From assembly GCA_031216915.1 (NCBI GenBank), contig CM062296.1, positions 58,278,584 through 58,342,583 on the forward strand: 64,000 nucleotides of DNA. The letters run 5' to 3'. The translations under genes and the position numbers were made by a program. The DNA comes from Pictodentalium vernedei (taxonomy: Eukaryota; Mollusca; Scaphopoda; Dentaliida; Dentaliidae). Within the stretch, counting starts at the first letter, position 1. Every line of letters starts with the position of its first letter. The notes beneath the pieces are model-generated. The model had not been told where the DNA came from and searched no databases. It worked only from the letters and a program-made list of their open reading frames with translations. This document shows positions 45,640 through 57,075 of the stretch, one piece after another.

Positions 45640-46053
45640 GGGGTTAATAACTGATAACGGGGTGAATTGGAGTAAACATTCACGAAGTCTGCAGTTTTTG
45701 AATTGGACAGAAACAGACTATACAGGTGTGTCTCAAAATAATACGTTTCATTGCTGGTTGAACGAGAATAACCCGTCTTCGGTCATGAATTATAGAGTGT
45801 CAAGGCCGAACACAAAAATGTCTAAAGCCAAAGAACTTCATTTTGTTCCAGCTGGGCGCACATGAATAATTAAATTTTGAATTAAATCTTGTGTGACCCG
45901 CTCCATTAATCTGTTGTTCATATATCGTCTCCTGGTTGACAGTATCTTAAAGAATGTGATGTAAATCGCAGAGGGGTCGGATATACTAATATCGCGCGGA
46001 AGCTGGTATGCTCCAAACATTAGTATCCCTTATATAACAATAACAAGACTCAC

Positions 46054-46119
46054 CATAGTATCGTCCCACATTGCTATGAGATACGATGTATTGGCTTAAA
46101 ATTCCCTGATACCAGCACA
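46054..46119 (-). CDS. Candidate GPCR mini-exon (end of TM2 / extracellular loop 1)
   Basis: A 66-nt open segment with a pyrimidine-rich acceptor (ggtatttcag|TG) and a strong donor (CTATG|gtgagt). Only one frame is open. It would start in phase 1, finish in phase 1 and join exactly to the TM3-TM4 exon. The first codon would be NTG (Leu/Met/Val). The peptide CWYQGILSQYIVSHSNVGRY would run directly into the firm exon's GNWPTC, about the distance expected between the TM2 core and the TM3 cysteine. No mobile element was recognised over it. Against it: it is short, it lacks a diagnostic motif, and chance splice-like sites are common. This is inference, not proof. Confidence 0.4.
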
Positions 46120-46385
46120 CTGAAATACCAGGAAATGTAGGACAACACATGTTGCACCATGATGCATTTTTGTAAGATGCTTTCTGCAGCATTCACCGTC
46201 AGTCCCCTGTATGAAGTTGTTGGTGGTGGGGGTATTTTAGAAAGAAAATATTATTCGTAATTATTATTCGTAAAAATCACCAATGTAGAAAAAAGTAAGA
46301 TGCATGTCCCTGTCTCCATAATATTAAAATAGCATACATAAGCCATATCTGAAGAAAACACTTTTTTACAACAATCACTTTTATT

Positions 46386-46673
46386 CAAGCTTACCACATT
46401 TGTTACAACACTCCCAGCTTTTGTTGCAGCCCATAATTTGTTTTTCAAAATCGATCAATCAGTTACAAAATGTGATCACCACGTTTGTAAAAAAAAACGT
46501 TCTTGTTATAATAAAACCCCTTATCACCACGTTTGTTACACCGTCACTACCTTTTGTTACAATTTTCGGAAGGTGTGAAAATGAAGTCAACCGCATCAAT
46601 GGCACCCACCCAACCGCCCCGTTCATTCTCTCTCTTCGTGTCTATGGAAGAGTGTGTGTGTGAGAGAGAGAGA

Positions 46674-46731
<58 letters not shown>

Positions 46732-47102
46732 GGGGGGGGGGGGTTGACGAACCACTTGGATGCGTCTGTTTCAAGGCTTGTTCATTCAAATGCAGAGACG
46801 TTCCCATTTATAACGGAAATTACTTCGATTTTGATGATCCAGACGTTTTTCTTGCTGCGTTGACTTTTTTTTTACACCAACCGAAAATTGTAACAAAAGT
46901 TGTCGAAATTGTAACAAAAGTGGTGAGTAGGTTTTTTTGGTAAAAATAATGATTGATGGTTTTTAGAAAAGCGGCGAGCTCATTTTGTAACAAACGTGGT
47001 TGACCTTGTAACAAGAATGGTGAGCTATCACAAAAGCTGGTGAGTAGTGTAATAAATGAGATGAGCAGAACGAACAGAGTTTGTTGTAACATGAATGGTG
47101 TC
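46386..47102 (+). mobile_element. Fold-back element 4 with TTTGTTACAA subrepeats
   Basis: The left side carries repeated ACCACGTTTGTTACA and the right side its complements (TTGTAACAAACGTGGT). In the middle lies a GA/TG microsatellite (46652-46740) with a G run. The subrepeats resemble the GTTACAA units at the ends of fold-back elements 1 and 2. Confidence 0.75.
46652..46740 (+). repeat. TG/GA microsatellite with G run
   Basis: (TG)n then (GA)n ending in a run of G. It lies at the centre of fold-back element 4. Confidence 0.95.
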
Positions 47103-47224
47103 CGCAGACATCTCATTTTCTTCTGCACTTTCCAGCAGTTTGACTGGCGAAGGGAGCTCAGATAGATCAACGCACAGTAGAATCATCTGACCGGCGTTAC
47201 GTATTGCTATAAAAATCCACCTTG

Positions 47225-47469
47225 TTAACCCTTTACCCAACGAATCGGCCGCATCCGCCCGCATAATATGCAAATTCAGCAGCTGAAAAAGTATTATTTT
47301 TCAAAAAAAACAAAACCATATCATGTGACCCCTCGTTGGAACGAGCTCGTTGAGCTCGTTCCAACGAGGGGTCACGTGATATGATTTGGTTAAAATTTTT
47401 GGAAAAATTTTAAAAAATGATATTTAAAATAATAAATTTTGATATCGTCTGCGTTGGGTAAAGGGTTAA
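47225..47469 (+). mobile_element. TTAA-type MITE family B
   Basis: Complete: TTAACCCTTTACCCAACG to CGTTGGGTAAAGGGTTAA, with the tip GTTGGAACGAGCTCGTTGAG. The left end carries GAATCGGCCGC and the right end a GATATCGTCTGCG arm. Confidence 0.9.
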
Positions 47470-48069
47470 GCAGAAGTATACATATTTTCATTGCAAAAAG
47501 CCTTTAACTCTCAGAAAGTCAAAACGATTTCCAACTCTTTTGACAAATCGTTCGAATTCGTAGGTTACAAATGTCTACCCACAGGTGCACCATCTCTCAT
47601 CGCTGCGCGCATGCCCCATATGTATAGCATGTAGTATATTTGGGACATGTAACTCATTTACCATGATGCGTCCCAAAAAGACAGATGACCAGGAATTCTA
47701 TTGTGTCACTTCTGATTTTATTGATAAGTTATTTTGTTGTAGTGATCCTTTCCGAAATTAGAAAGTAGGGGTACGACTTGCATCGCGTGTCGGTCATCGC
47801 TTAAGGGTCCAGCGCCCGTTAGTAATGGCGCTCAACGCACAGCGATGCCCAAAATAGGATGCGTCGATGGGGGAGAGTGTCTTCTTCCTCCTCGTAGCAG
47901 AGGGCCTGGAAAAACTTATAAATTTAGTATCCAAAACTCTTCAAAAGAAGTGGGCGTTGTTGCCTGTGTGGGGTTGAGAGTTACACATACCTAAAACAGG
48001 TTTAGTGTGGATAACAAGATGAGTAAGTGCTCGTTGTGTGAAGATCAAGTCTTTCTAGGTCTAAACATT
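47470..48069. other. No feature recognised
   Basis: Unassigned sequence with short frames only. Confidence 0.45.
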
Positions 48070-48309
48070 TTAAGCCTTTACCTAAAGTAACGGCACAAAC
48101 CGGCCAGCGCTATTCTCAAAAATCGACAATTAATTTTCATTATTTTTTCGTTTTTTGTCTCTAAAACATAGGTTATGACCCCTCATTGGAACGAGCTCAT
48201 TCCAATGAGGGGTCATAACCTTTGTTTTTGAGACAAAAAATGAAAATATTAGTTATTCAAGAATGTTTTTGCAAATGTCGTCTGCTTTTCATGTTAAGTA
48301 AAGGGTTAA
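48070..48309 (-). mobile_element. TTAA-type MITE family A, inverted
   Basis: TTAAGCCTTTACCTAAAG to GTAAAGGGTTAA, tip TTGGAACGAGCTCATTCC. Confidence 0.88.
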
Positions 48310-48441
48310 GGGAACGGCGTCCCCTTCAAACAAAAGTGAGGGCACGGAGTTCCACGCGTTCCGTGGGAAAGCACCACTGTTTAGTTGTCTTGTCATCACT
48401 ATTTATACGTAATTTTTTTTCGGTAAGCTGCTTGATTCTAC

Positions 48442-49137
48442 ATGTCAAAGATTGAACGCATTGAGAATTTTCAGAAGAAATGGACACCAGAAAACGGACT
48501 AATCAATAGCGAAGAAAACTTGAATACGTTTTGGAATACATCCCGTCATTATTTGTTTATTTATTGGTGTTTAAAGTCACATACTTATGCACAATGGTTG
48601 ATCGTGACCGTGACAGTTTTACGGGTGGGGAAGTCGGAGTACCCGGAGAGAACCACCGAGCATCGACGAGCACCTATCAACTCCTCAACATTCTTAATCT
48701 GTTCACGCCTCGTTCAAGTAGGGTTACAACGGTTGAAGACATGTACACCATCGACGTACAGTACGCCTTAGTACACTGCGTTATCGTGCCCACAAGTAGG
48801 CAGCCGAGATAAAGTGCCTTGTCCAAGGACACATCGCGGGTCGTCGCGGAAGGGGATCGAACTCGGGACGTCTAGCATAGTAGTTCAACAGTCTACCACA
48901 AAGCCACCGCTCTCCCACATGCGTCAGCAGTGCACACAAACAGTGTTATATTGCAAATGTCCTTGTGAGGGTTATATTCCCTACATACACTGTGTCTTTC
49001 ACCATAAACTGCCTGGCGATATTAAAACACGCACACCATACGGACACCGACAGATACCAAAGTTATTATACGATTATTAATCCCCTTCATTAAAAATGGC
49101 CCATCAAGCCAGGGCAATAATCGTAGATTCAGACTCT
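48442..49137 (+). pseudogene. Unrecognised broken ORF with acidic tail, split by a SINE
   Basis: Before the SINE there is a short frame (MSKIERIENFQKKWTPENGL...). After it, one frame carries CKCPCEGYIPYIHCVFHHK, a single stop at 49078-49080, then in the same frame MAHQARAIIVDSDSEDEE and a stop. Cys/His spacing and an acidic end could come from a decayed transposase or host gene. I do not recognise it and it may not be coding. Confidence 0.3.
48548..48917 (-). mobile_element. SINE, near full length
   Basis: Inverted copy with a TTTATTTATT tail, body, and a tRNA head whose box B complement reads GGATCGAACTCGG. It splits the weak open frame described at 48442-49137. Confidence 0.88.
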
Positions 49138-49588
49138 GAGGATGAGGAATGATAAACATTTGTTATCTGTCAGATTAATTGATGTTTGTTTGAACTTTTT
49201 TTCATTAAATTTGTGTCGTTAAATATTTCGCAATGTATTCTTTATCCGGGACTATTTCCAGACGCGGAAAAACAACGCATCTCAAGTTGTAAAGTAATCG
49301 CAGCCTTTGTTGAAGCCGCTGCTTGTTTCTCGTTCCATCTAAGCGTCCTCGATGGGGTGTCTAGATCATATAATAAATTCAATTTTCAACTCTCCTCCAG
49401 TTTATATCGAAATTTTACAAAACTCGTCCAGTATATTTGGCCTGGACCGACATAGATTTCGGACCAGACCTAATTTAATGAACTCATTTTGTAAATTTTG
49501 ATATAAACTGGGTACCTGTATTTCTGGCATTTAATACCTGTGTTATTTATATTAACTCTTATTTAATATTAGTCCTGTAGTTAGAGTA

Positions 49589-49829
49589 TTAACCCTGTGA
49601 AGCCGAGATACCGTTTTCTCCGCCCAGGAACATGACATATCATAATTTCATTAAGTGGGTGGGTACTAAGTGGATGTGTGGGGGGAGACCAATGAATATT
49701 TTCAACGTGCAGCCTTAGGGCTGCACGTTGCAAATATTCATTGGTCTGCCCTTGAATAATGAATATGGACTCACCCAATTGTTGGTATTGAACTGACATG
49801 GAAGATACCACCAGGGTACAAAGGGTCAA
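49589..49829 (+). mobile_element. TTAA-type MITE family C
   Basis: TTAACCCTGTGAAGCCGAG at the left, GGGTACAAAGGGTCAA at the right. The centre CAACGTGCAGCCTTAGGGCT has an almost perfect complement. Confidence 0.85.
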
Positions 49830-49913
49830 GTCATACAGTTTAAGATCAGTCTACTCTTTGTTTGGTGTATGAGACTACCGAATACAACATTGATTGGTAT
49901 ATGTTATCACCAC

Positions 49914-50232
49914 TACAGTTAAAACTAGAAGTCCTGCCATGAAATGCGCACAAATAGCACGTCGGTCGGCGCGTTAATCGACGCGTTAGGGCCATAGTAA
50001 GATTACCAAATTTTGTACATATGGCCTGTGCACAAGCAAAAGTCTCAGTCAATGGACCTCCGGCTAACCTGGAGGTCCACTGGCAGAATAATTGCCTGTG
50101 TTTGCTTTGACTAACCAGGAGAACCTGCCGTGCTTTGGATGCGATTCGATATTGCAATTGCGTGCAATTCCTACGCACAATTAACCCTAGATATGCGCAC
50201 AGTTCATGACAGGACTTCTAGTTTTAACTGTA
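49914..50232 (-). mobile_element. TA-type MITE family B, diverged interior
   Basis: Termini intact. The hairpin centre is changed to GGACCTCCGGCTAACCTGG. Confidence 0.92.
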
Positions 50233-50344
50233 AGTATTGGTCGAGAAACTTATATCAAGCCGAGATGGTGTTCATATCGCGGCAAGCAGTTTAGAACAAG
50301 TAGCGTTACGTAATAGTAACACCACCGAGGCTTGACCAATTTTC

Positions 50345-51000
50345 GTCCAATATTCCTCCCGTTCTTGACTTGTTCGAGAGTATTTTGACACCCATTCAGT
50401 GTCTATGAATTGATTGTTTATGGATGAAGATTACGATGACGTCATGGTATTACGTACTGAAGCTGTGTATGACGTAATCCCCATTCATAGTTTCACTTGT
50501 GATAGAACCACACCGATGTTTATAATGTTTCGGCTGTGTGTTTCTTTGTTTTTGGGGGTTTTTTTTTGTTCAGCTTTAACGCATGGTAGGCCCATATAGA
50601 AATATCATCATGACAAAAATGATCCAGTCTAGTTTATTGCGTTGAGTTGGTGATTTTTATTTGTCATGTATTTGCCGTTACCAAAACGTTCGCCTCGATA
50701 TCGTCGCCTGGGTGCTAGAATGTTCTATGTCCCATAGGGGACATAGAACATTCTAGCACTCATGCGACCATATGTGTAATCTGTTTCGGGGAGTGCAGGT
50801 AAAAACATTCGCTGTCTGGATGGAATGGTCGTACTTGATGCTGTGGGTTATACATAATTTGAATCAGCCTAGAAGTTTGTGTTTGTATGAGTGAAAAAGT
50901 CGATTGATGGTAAGATTGAAAAAACGACCTCATTATACTTGAATTCTGGAATCATCGTGGGGTCGTTAACAAATAATACCTTTCTCCTGCCACAGTTTAT
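50345..51000 (+). repeat. Dispersed repeat, copy 2
   Basis: Partner of 34600-35490. It is interrupted by the short hairpin at 50690-50775 at nearly the place where the first copy carries its MITE. Confidence 0.7.
50690..50775 (+). mobile_element. Short hairpin, GGGACATAGAACATTC family
   Basis: GCTAGAATGTTCTATGTCCC and its complement. A second copy is at 55322-55402. Confidence 0.85.
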
Positions 51001-51149
51001 GGGGACATGTCTCTGTCGATAGGCACGTAACCGTAAAATGTAGAAAGGCAAATCCGCACAGACTAACTAATTTAGCTCCGAATAAGAAACGAACTATTTA
51101 TTTGTGTGGATGAACAAAAAACAACACTTTAGAAACCACTGGAATGAAT

Positions 51150-51215
51150 GTGCCTGTATCAGACCCCCTGATACAACCATCTGTATCAGGGGTTCTGATA
51201 CACGACAGCTTCAGA
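51150..51215 (+). repeat. Short hairpin CTGATACA
   Basis: CTGTATCAGACCCCCTGATAC followed by its complement; about 20-bp arms. Confidence 0.65.
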
Positions 51216-51446
51216 GTGAACACAAGACAAAATACACGTTGTATGTAAGATAAATATTTTATATACTTTTCGAAACGTTCGCGATGGATCATCATGGTAG
51301 TGTTTAAGGGATGGGAGGAGCGACGGCAACCTGTCTTGTGATGGACGGTACTGTTCAAAACCAATTCGACAATCTTGATTCAGGTTTTTTCCCGCGAGGT
51401 GGGGGACGTCATTGCATAATCGGATGTTGTGTTAATTCACAAATCA

Positions 51447-51481
<35 letters not shown>

Positions 51482-51717
51482 CTATTTATTTTCTTATGCA
51501 ACATTGAATGCAAGAGGCTAAGGAACAATCAAACCTTCGTGTTAATATTAATACTGATATTCTTGCCATTCTAACAGGTTATATGTAGCTTTGCTTGTTT
51601 TGTGGAGCCGACGAGTTATACGCTTTCAGCTTGTAATCGAATCCACCAGCTTGTTCTATTCACACTATGTTTGCTTGTACATTTGGAAATAAATATTGTT
51701 TAAACTAATTTAGCTCC

Positions 51718-51823
<106 letters not shown>

Positions 51824-52057
51824 GTCCATCTCCAGGACATGAAATGTTTAAGTTGCGGTACTCATACTTTAGAATAAATCTCCAAAATGAACTTACATCA
51901 ATCAATCAGTTCACTAAAGATGGTACTTTCATTAAATTAAGTATCTCGGTCTTGTCTTGTACTGAATCAGGCTGGTAGATTATTTAACAGAAACCGAGTC
52001 AAGGGAGACCACAGCTCTCGAGTAAGCGTGTTGTCGGTCTCTCCGCGATCGAACTTT

Positions 52058-52788
52058 TTAACCCTTTGCACACTGGTGGTGTCTTCCATTCCAGTTGAAT
52101 GGCAACAATTGGAAGAGGCCATATTCATTATGCGGAGATAGAACAAGTGATATTTTCAACGTGCAGCCGTGCGACCACACGCTGAATATATTGATTGGTC
52201 TACCACACACATTCACCGTAGCAGCCACACACTGCAAAAAATGTAGGTTCTCTTTAGAACCAAAACTGGTCCTAATCTTGTCCCTAGATGGAACCAGTTC
52301 TGTTTAAACAGTATTCACTTCCAATCAAATAAATTTACCAAGATTAGCATTCAATTTTAACAGAATATTACATGAACTGAAGTAGATTCAGCAGTAAACT
52401 TGGAGCTTATTCAACGCAGTCGCCAAGCACTTTGAAACAAAGGAGATATGAATAGTTGGCATATCGAACCAGTTTTGGTTCTATATGCCAACTGTTCATA
52501 TCTCCTTTGCTTATTAATGATTTGAGACAACCTCGTATGAGCTCTAAACTTAAGGCTGAAACCCCCTCAATTTATGTTTAATTTTGTTAATATTTAATTT
52601 TAACCTTTATAAATTTATTTGATTTGAAATAAATACTGTTTAAACAGAACTGGTGCTATCTCAGGGACAAGATCAGAACCAGTTTTGGTTCTAAAGAGAA
52701 CCTATATTTTGTGCAGTGCATACTTGATGACATAAGACGTATTATATTCCCGGGCCGGAAAAGCGACCTCTCGTGTTCAAAGAGTTAA
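52058..52788 (+). mobile_element. TTAA-type MITE family C with a nested element
   Basis: TTAACCCTTTGCACACTGG at the left, GTTCAAAGAGTTAA at the right. It is much longer than normal because another MITE sits at 52230-52728. Confidence 0.85.
52230..52728 (+). mobile_element. Nested MITE with CACTGCA-type inverted ends
   Basis: The long terminal repeats start CACTGCAAAAAATGTAGG and end with the complement (CTATATTTTGTGCAGTG). They continue inward through GGTTCTCTTTAGAACC. A second internal palindrome (TTGGCATATCGAACCAG region, about 52450-52510) forms the tip. A target duplication was not clear. Confidence 0.8.
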
Positions 52789-53119
52789 ACTACGAATGAA
52801 TATTTTCTTACATTTATTCATACAACACTGAATACCAGATCACTCGCCACAAGTAGGATATATCCGTACTGGGAGCGAGATATACACTACAAATTGGTAG
52901 TTTCATAATTCCCCATTTTACATTAATAACTTGATTTAAATAACACAGGTGCTTACTTCAAACTACTATTTAAACACACATAAAAAACATTTATGTCTAG
53001 AACTAATTGGAAGAAACTTGAAATGAATAATTACTGATTCTGATAGGATAATAAATGTTAAAAGGATTAACTGTAATAGTATGCATTGATATTGCTGCAA
53101 AAATATCTCAGGAGGATTC

Positions 53120-53686
53120 TTAACCGTTTAAATCTGAACGTTCATTTTACCGGCTAGGGACATGACACGTCATAATTTCATTATAGAAGATGGATGTCTA
53201 TTGCATGTGTGTGATAGACCAATCAATATTTTCAATGTGCAGCCCAAAGGCCGCTTTTCTGGCCAGGAACACGAAACATCATGATACAATTATATAGGGT
53301 GGATACTAAGTGCATGTGTGTGACAGACCAATCAATATTTTCAATGCGCAGCCCTAAGGCCGCTTTTCCGACCAGGAGCATGATGCGTCATAATACCATT
53401 ATACAGGGTGGATGCTAAGTGCATGTGCGTGATAGACCAATCAATACTTTCAATGTGCAGCCCTAAGGCCCTCTTTCTGGCCAGGAACACGATACGTCAT
53501 AATTCCATTATATAGGGTGGATACAAAGTGCACGTGTATGATAGACCAATCAATATTTTCAACGTTCAGCCATAAAGCTGCACGTTGAAAATATTATTTG
53601 GTCTGCTCCTAAATAATGAACATGGATTCTTCCAGTTGGTGTCATTAAACTAATATGGAAGATATCACCAGAGTTCAAATGGTTAA
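53120..53686 (+). mobile_element. TTAA-type MITE family C with 109-bp internal amplification
   Basis: TTAA at both ends. The left arm contains four tandem 109-bp units, starting at 53152, 53261, 53370 and 53479 (GGCCAGGAACACG-type starts), each ending before a TTCAATGTGCAGCC motif. Total length 567 bp against about 220-240 bp for the family. Confidence 0.9.
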
Positions 53687-53870
53687 ATGGAAACTAATAT
53701 TCAAATCCATCCAACTTCCTTGTACCAAAATATGGTATTTGTTATGTTCAGTGATTCAGTACGTCATTTTTTAAAAATTTTAGGTCAATGTCAGTCACTA
53801 AAACTCGCATCTCCAACCTGAACCCTGCCCTGCCTTACCGAACTCTCATATAACACTAGACGCATAAATC

Positions 53871-54238
53871 GGGGAGCGCGGTGGCTTAGTAGGTAGAGGT
53901 GCAGGCTGCAAGCCGAGAGGTCCTCGATTCGAATCCCACCTGCGGCAACCGCGTTGTGTCCTTGGGCAAGACACTTCATCACCATTGCCCGCGTGGGGGC
54001 ACGATGACGCCGTGTACTAAGGCGTACTGCACGTCAATGGTACGCATGTCTTCAACCAATCTAACCCTGCCTGTGCTGCAGTGCAGAGTTACGATGTTGG
54101 GGAGCTGGCAGCTGCTCGTCGTTGCTTGGTGGTTCTCTCCGGGTACACCGGCTCCCTCCACCCGTAAAACTGTCACGGCCATGGTTAGCCATTGTGCATA
54201 AATATGTGACCTTAAACATCAATAAATAAATAAATAAA
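53871..54238 (+). mobile_element. tRNA-derived SINE with perfect 15-bp target duplication
   Basis: Full-length copy: box A (TGGCTTAGTAGG), box B (GATTCGAATCC), body and AATA repeat tail. The 15-bp duplication TAGACGCATAAATCG flanks it with no mismatch, so this is one of the youngest insertions in the window. Confidence 0.93.
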
Positions 54239-54609
54239 TAGACGCATAAATCGCAGGAAATACAACTATTCCCTTCAACTCTGCGAGGGCGGTGCTTGAG
54301 TAATTATATATTAATTATGTTCAAGTCCCAACTTTATTATTTATTATTTGACTATCAGTTTTCTCCCCAAAATATCACTATTGTTTGTCGATTAAATCAG
54401 CGTTGCTTGAAAATCGTGTGTCTGATCTAAAGCCATATCAGTTTTGTTTGAAACCCCATATAAGCGTGATTTGAAACTTGCAGGCTTGGATTCCTGAAAA
54501 ATCCAGGGTGGCAATAAATCGCTCACCTGGAACCTACTTAGGCGAGCAAATTGATCTCCTGAAATTTTTTTTCATTTTGTTGCTTCACAAAGATCTTCTA
54601 AAGACTTAG

Positions 54610-54832
54610 TTAACCCCCTGCACACTGATGTCAAAATATCTAAATTTTAGACAGAAAAAAAATTCCCATAATACAACTAGAAATTTAACCAATTCAATCT
54701 CGTTTGACAGAGCTAATTGAGCTCTGTCAAAAGAGATTGAATTGGGTAAATTTCTAGATGCATCATGGGAAAAACAGCTTCCTGAAATTTTGGTATTTTG
54801 ACATCAGAGTGAAGGGTGTTAATACCGGGTTG
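54610..54832 (+). mobile_element. TTAA-type MITE, family E
   Basis: TTAACCCCCTGCACACTGATG to GAGTGAAGGGTGTTAA. The arms share TCAAAATA at the outside. The central hairpin TTTGACAGAGCTAATTGAGC also occurs, slightly changed, in the unrelated TA-type element at 38532. Confidence 0.88.
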
Positions 54833-55321
54833 GGTAATTTCTCCTTCGAGTGCATTCAAGCCAATCAATTTTAAATGAATTAATAAAATGTTAATGAATG
54901 AACCTCTATTCATTTTTTACTATCCCCTCCACCCCAGTGTGGTCAGATCTATCAAGAAGTTCAGGGGGACTGGTAGATGTAGTGGCCGACACACACATGT
55001 ATCCAACATATTCTGTACACACGTTCCATGGTCCGTCACCATCGAAAATAGCTGAAAGTAGGTGAGCAAAAAACGCCTATGCCCGATTAAATTACGTGAG
55101 CAGTTACGGCAAGCTAAAAATCGCTTGCGTCAGAATTCCATGGCTGAACTTGGTCATCAGAAGAGACGGAACCGTGTTAAAGCTATTTAAGTAGTGTTTA
55201 GTATATTTGGGACTTGGAGTGAAGGTATTTAGTTATTAATTTATTTATTAATTTATTTGTGTTTAACGCCACATCAGCAGCTTAGGCTATAGAGTGGCGA
55301 ACAAACTGTAAAAAGTAAAAT

Positions 55322-55402
55322 ATATCGTCGCGTGAGTGATAGAATGTCCTATGTCCCATAGGGGACATAGAACATTCTAGCACCCAGGCGCCGATATCAC
55401 TG
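55322..55402 (+). mobile_element. Short hairpin, second copy
   Basis: Same core as 50690-50775 with diverged outer bases. Confidence 0.85.
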
Positions 55403-56147
55403 TGAATTATGCAAGAAAGAGATTGATTAAAATAGGAAAGGAGTGAGGGTGGCGGCATTTCGTTTCAATTGAGAGATTCGGGAATGGATTGGTGGTATGT
55501 GATGCACTATGCAGGTCGCATAATAAACTTATCGATTTAGGGAAGTGATATGGATCGTAGTATCACATCTCTCTGTCGTGACACTACCACCCATATTACT
55601 TCACTGACGCGATATATATCTATTTTACATCCCCAACACGAAAATGAATCCGATACCGCTATTTTGATCCAATCTGATGAAAAAGAAGAGTGTGGTTTCC
55701 CACACCCACACCCCACACTCTCGAATGAGGCTCTCGAATAATTGCATCTACGTTGCGATTACAGTCCACTCCAGCTTGGTTCATGGGATTAAGGGTTGTT
55801 TTCTACAAATACCCACTTGTTTCCATTCGGTAACCATTTTAATGGCTGAAAAATTAGTATGCACGTTTGAATATCAGTCGTAAATATTAATATTAAATTC
55901 AACACTATTAATTAAAATCACATAAAGAACGAACATTTTGTACTGTCTGTGATAAGCATTGACGACAGGAAACAACTTGAACATTACTGTGTCCTCGTCA
56001 ATGTGTGGCGTACTGTGATCGTTTTGTGTTTACTACTTCATTTGTTGGCGTGCGGATAGTGACATAATAGAAACTATTCATGTTCGGAAATTCGTTTCAT
56101 TATGTTGGCCCATTTCAATTATTTTTTTATAGCTGGCTGTATAGGCA
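55403..56147. other. No feature recognised
   Basis: Unassigned sequence between hairpin elements. Two short plus frames (55550-55883) have no signature. Confidence 0.45.
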
Positions 56148-56398
56148 AACAGTACGTGGAGAGTGGATTGCAACTAAACCACCCGCGGAGTGGAGTTATC
56201 ACTCAAGCTATAACTTTCAAATTTTGTGCATATCGACAAAACCACAAGCATTGTTTCAGCCAGTGGACCTCCGGTTCAACCCGGATGTCCATTGGCTGAA
56301 ACTTTGCTTGTGCTGATTATGCTTTGCAACACAATTGCAATTATTGCTTGGGTGGAATCTCAGTGGATTTAGTGATAATACACCCTCCACGTGCTGTA
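56148..56398 (+). mobile_element. TA-type MITE family A
   Basis: Ends AACAGTACGTGGAGAGTGG and CCTCCACGTGCTGTA, with the shared GGACCTCCGG hairpin centre, mildly diverged. Confidence 0.88.
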
Positions 56399-56404
56399 TA
56401 ATAG

Positions 56405-57075
56405 ACAGAACGCGATGCGTGTTTGAATCGGTGGGTGTTTTTACATAACTCGTTGGAATGGCGTAGTCATATTTCGCTCGACGGCTCGAGCGAAATATGA
56501 CTATACCATTCCAACTCGTTATGTAAAACACCCCCCGATTCAAACACGCATCGCGTTCTGCGTTTATTGCACATCCCCATGCATTAAAATTCATTTAAAT
56601 AATCAAATTTTAATTCCGATGTATAAACCCAAAGTGTCCGTTATTTTTTGTTTGAAGCGGTTCTGATCAAATGGATCGATAACAAATCAAAACAACCTTT
56701 AGGGAATCGGTCTAAATTACATTCGTTATCTTCTCTATTGGGCTGGTTTGTTGAAATTCGTATCGCTGTCTCTTTTATGTAGCTGTCCATTCATGCCTAA
56801 TCATTTGGTGGTTATTACAGATAGTAAAAATACTAGTACAAATTTGGGCGTATTTGCAAAACAGTTAGGAGAAACACAGACGATCGACAATTGTATAACG
56901 AAATTTGGAAACTTTTCTAAGCGTAACTAATGACTCGACGTGAAAGGAACTTGTCTAAACGGTTCGGTGAAAAAAGTTCAGTCTTGGACATCACCAGGTA
57001 AATACAGAAACATTTATGTCATAGCGGCGATTCTGTTAAATACAAGGGTTTAAAGTTTAATAGATGTGTAATAAA
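56405..57075 (+). repeat. Dispersed repeat, right copy
   Basis: Partner of 2838-4435, without the inserts. Its hairpin at 56405-56565 (AATATGACTATACCATTCC) is more complete than in the left copy. Confidence 0.8.

Noticed and set aside
46547..46943. Arg-Glu and Ser-Leu repeat ORFs
   Set aside because: Translation of the GA microsatellite inside fold-back element 4.
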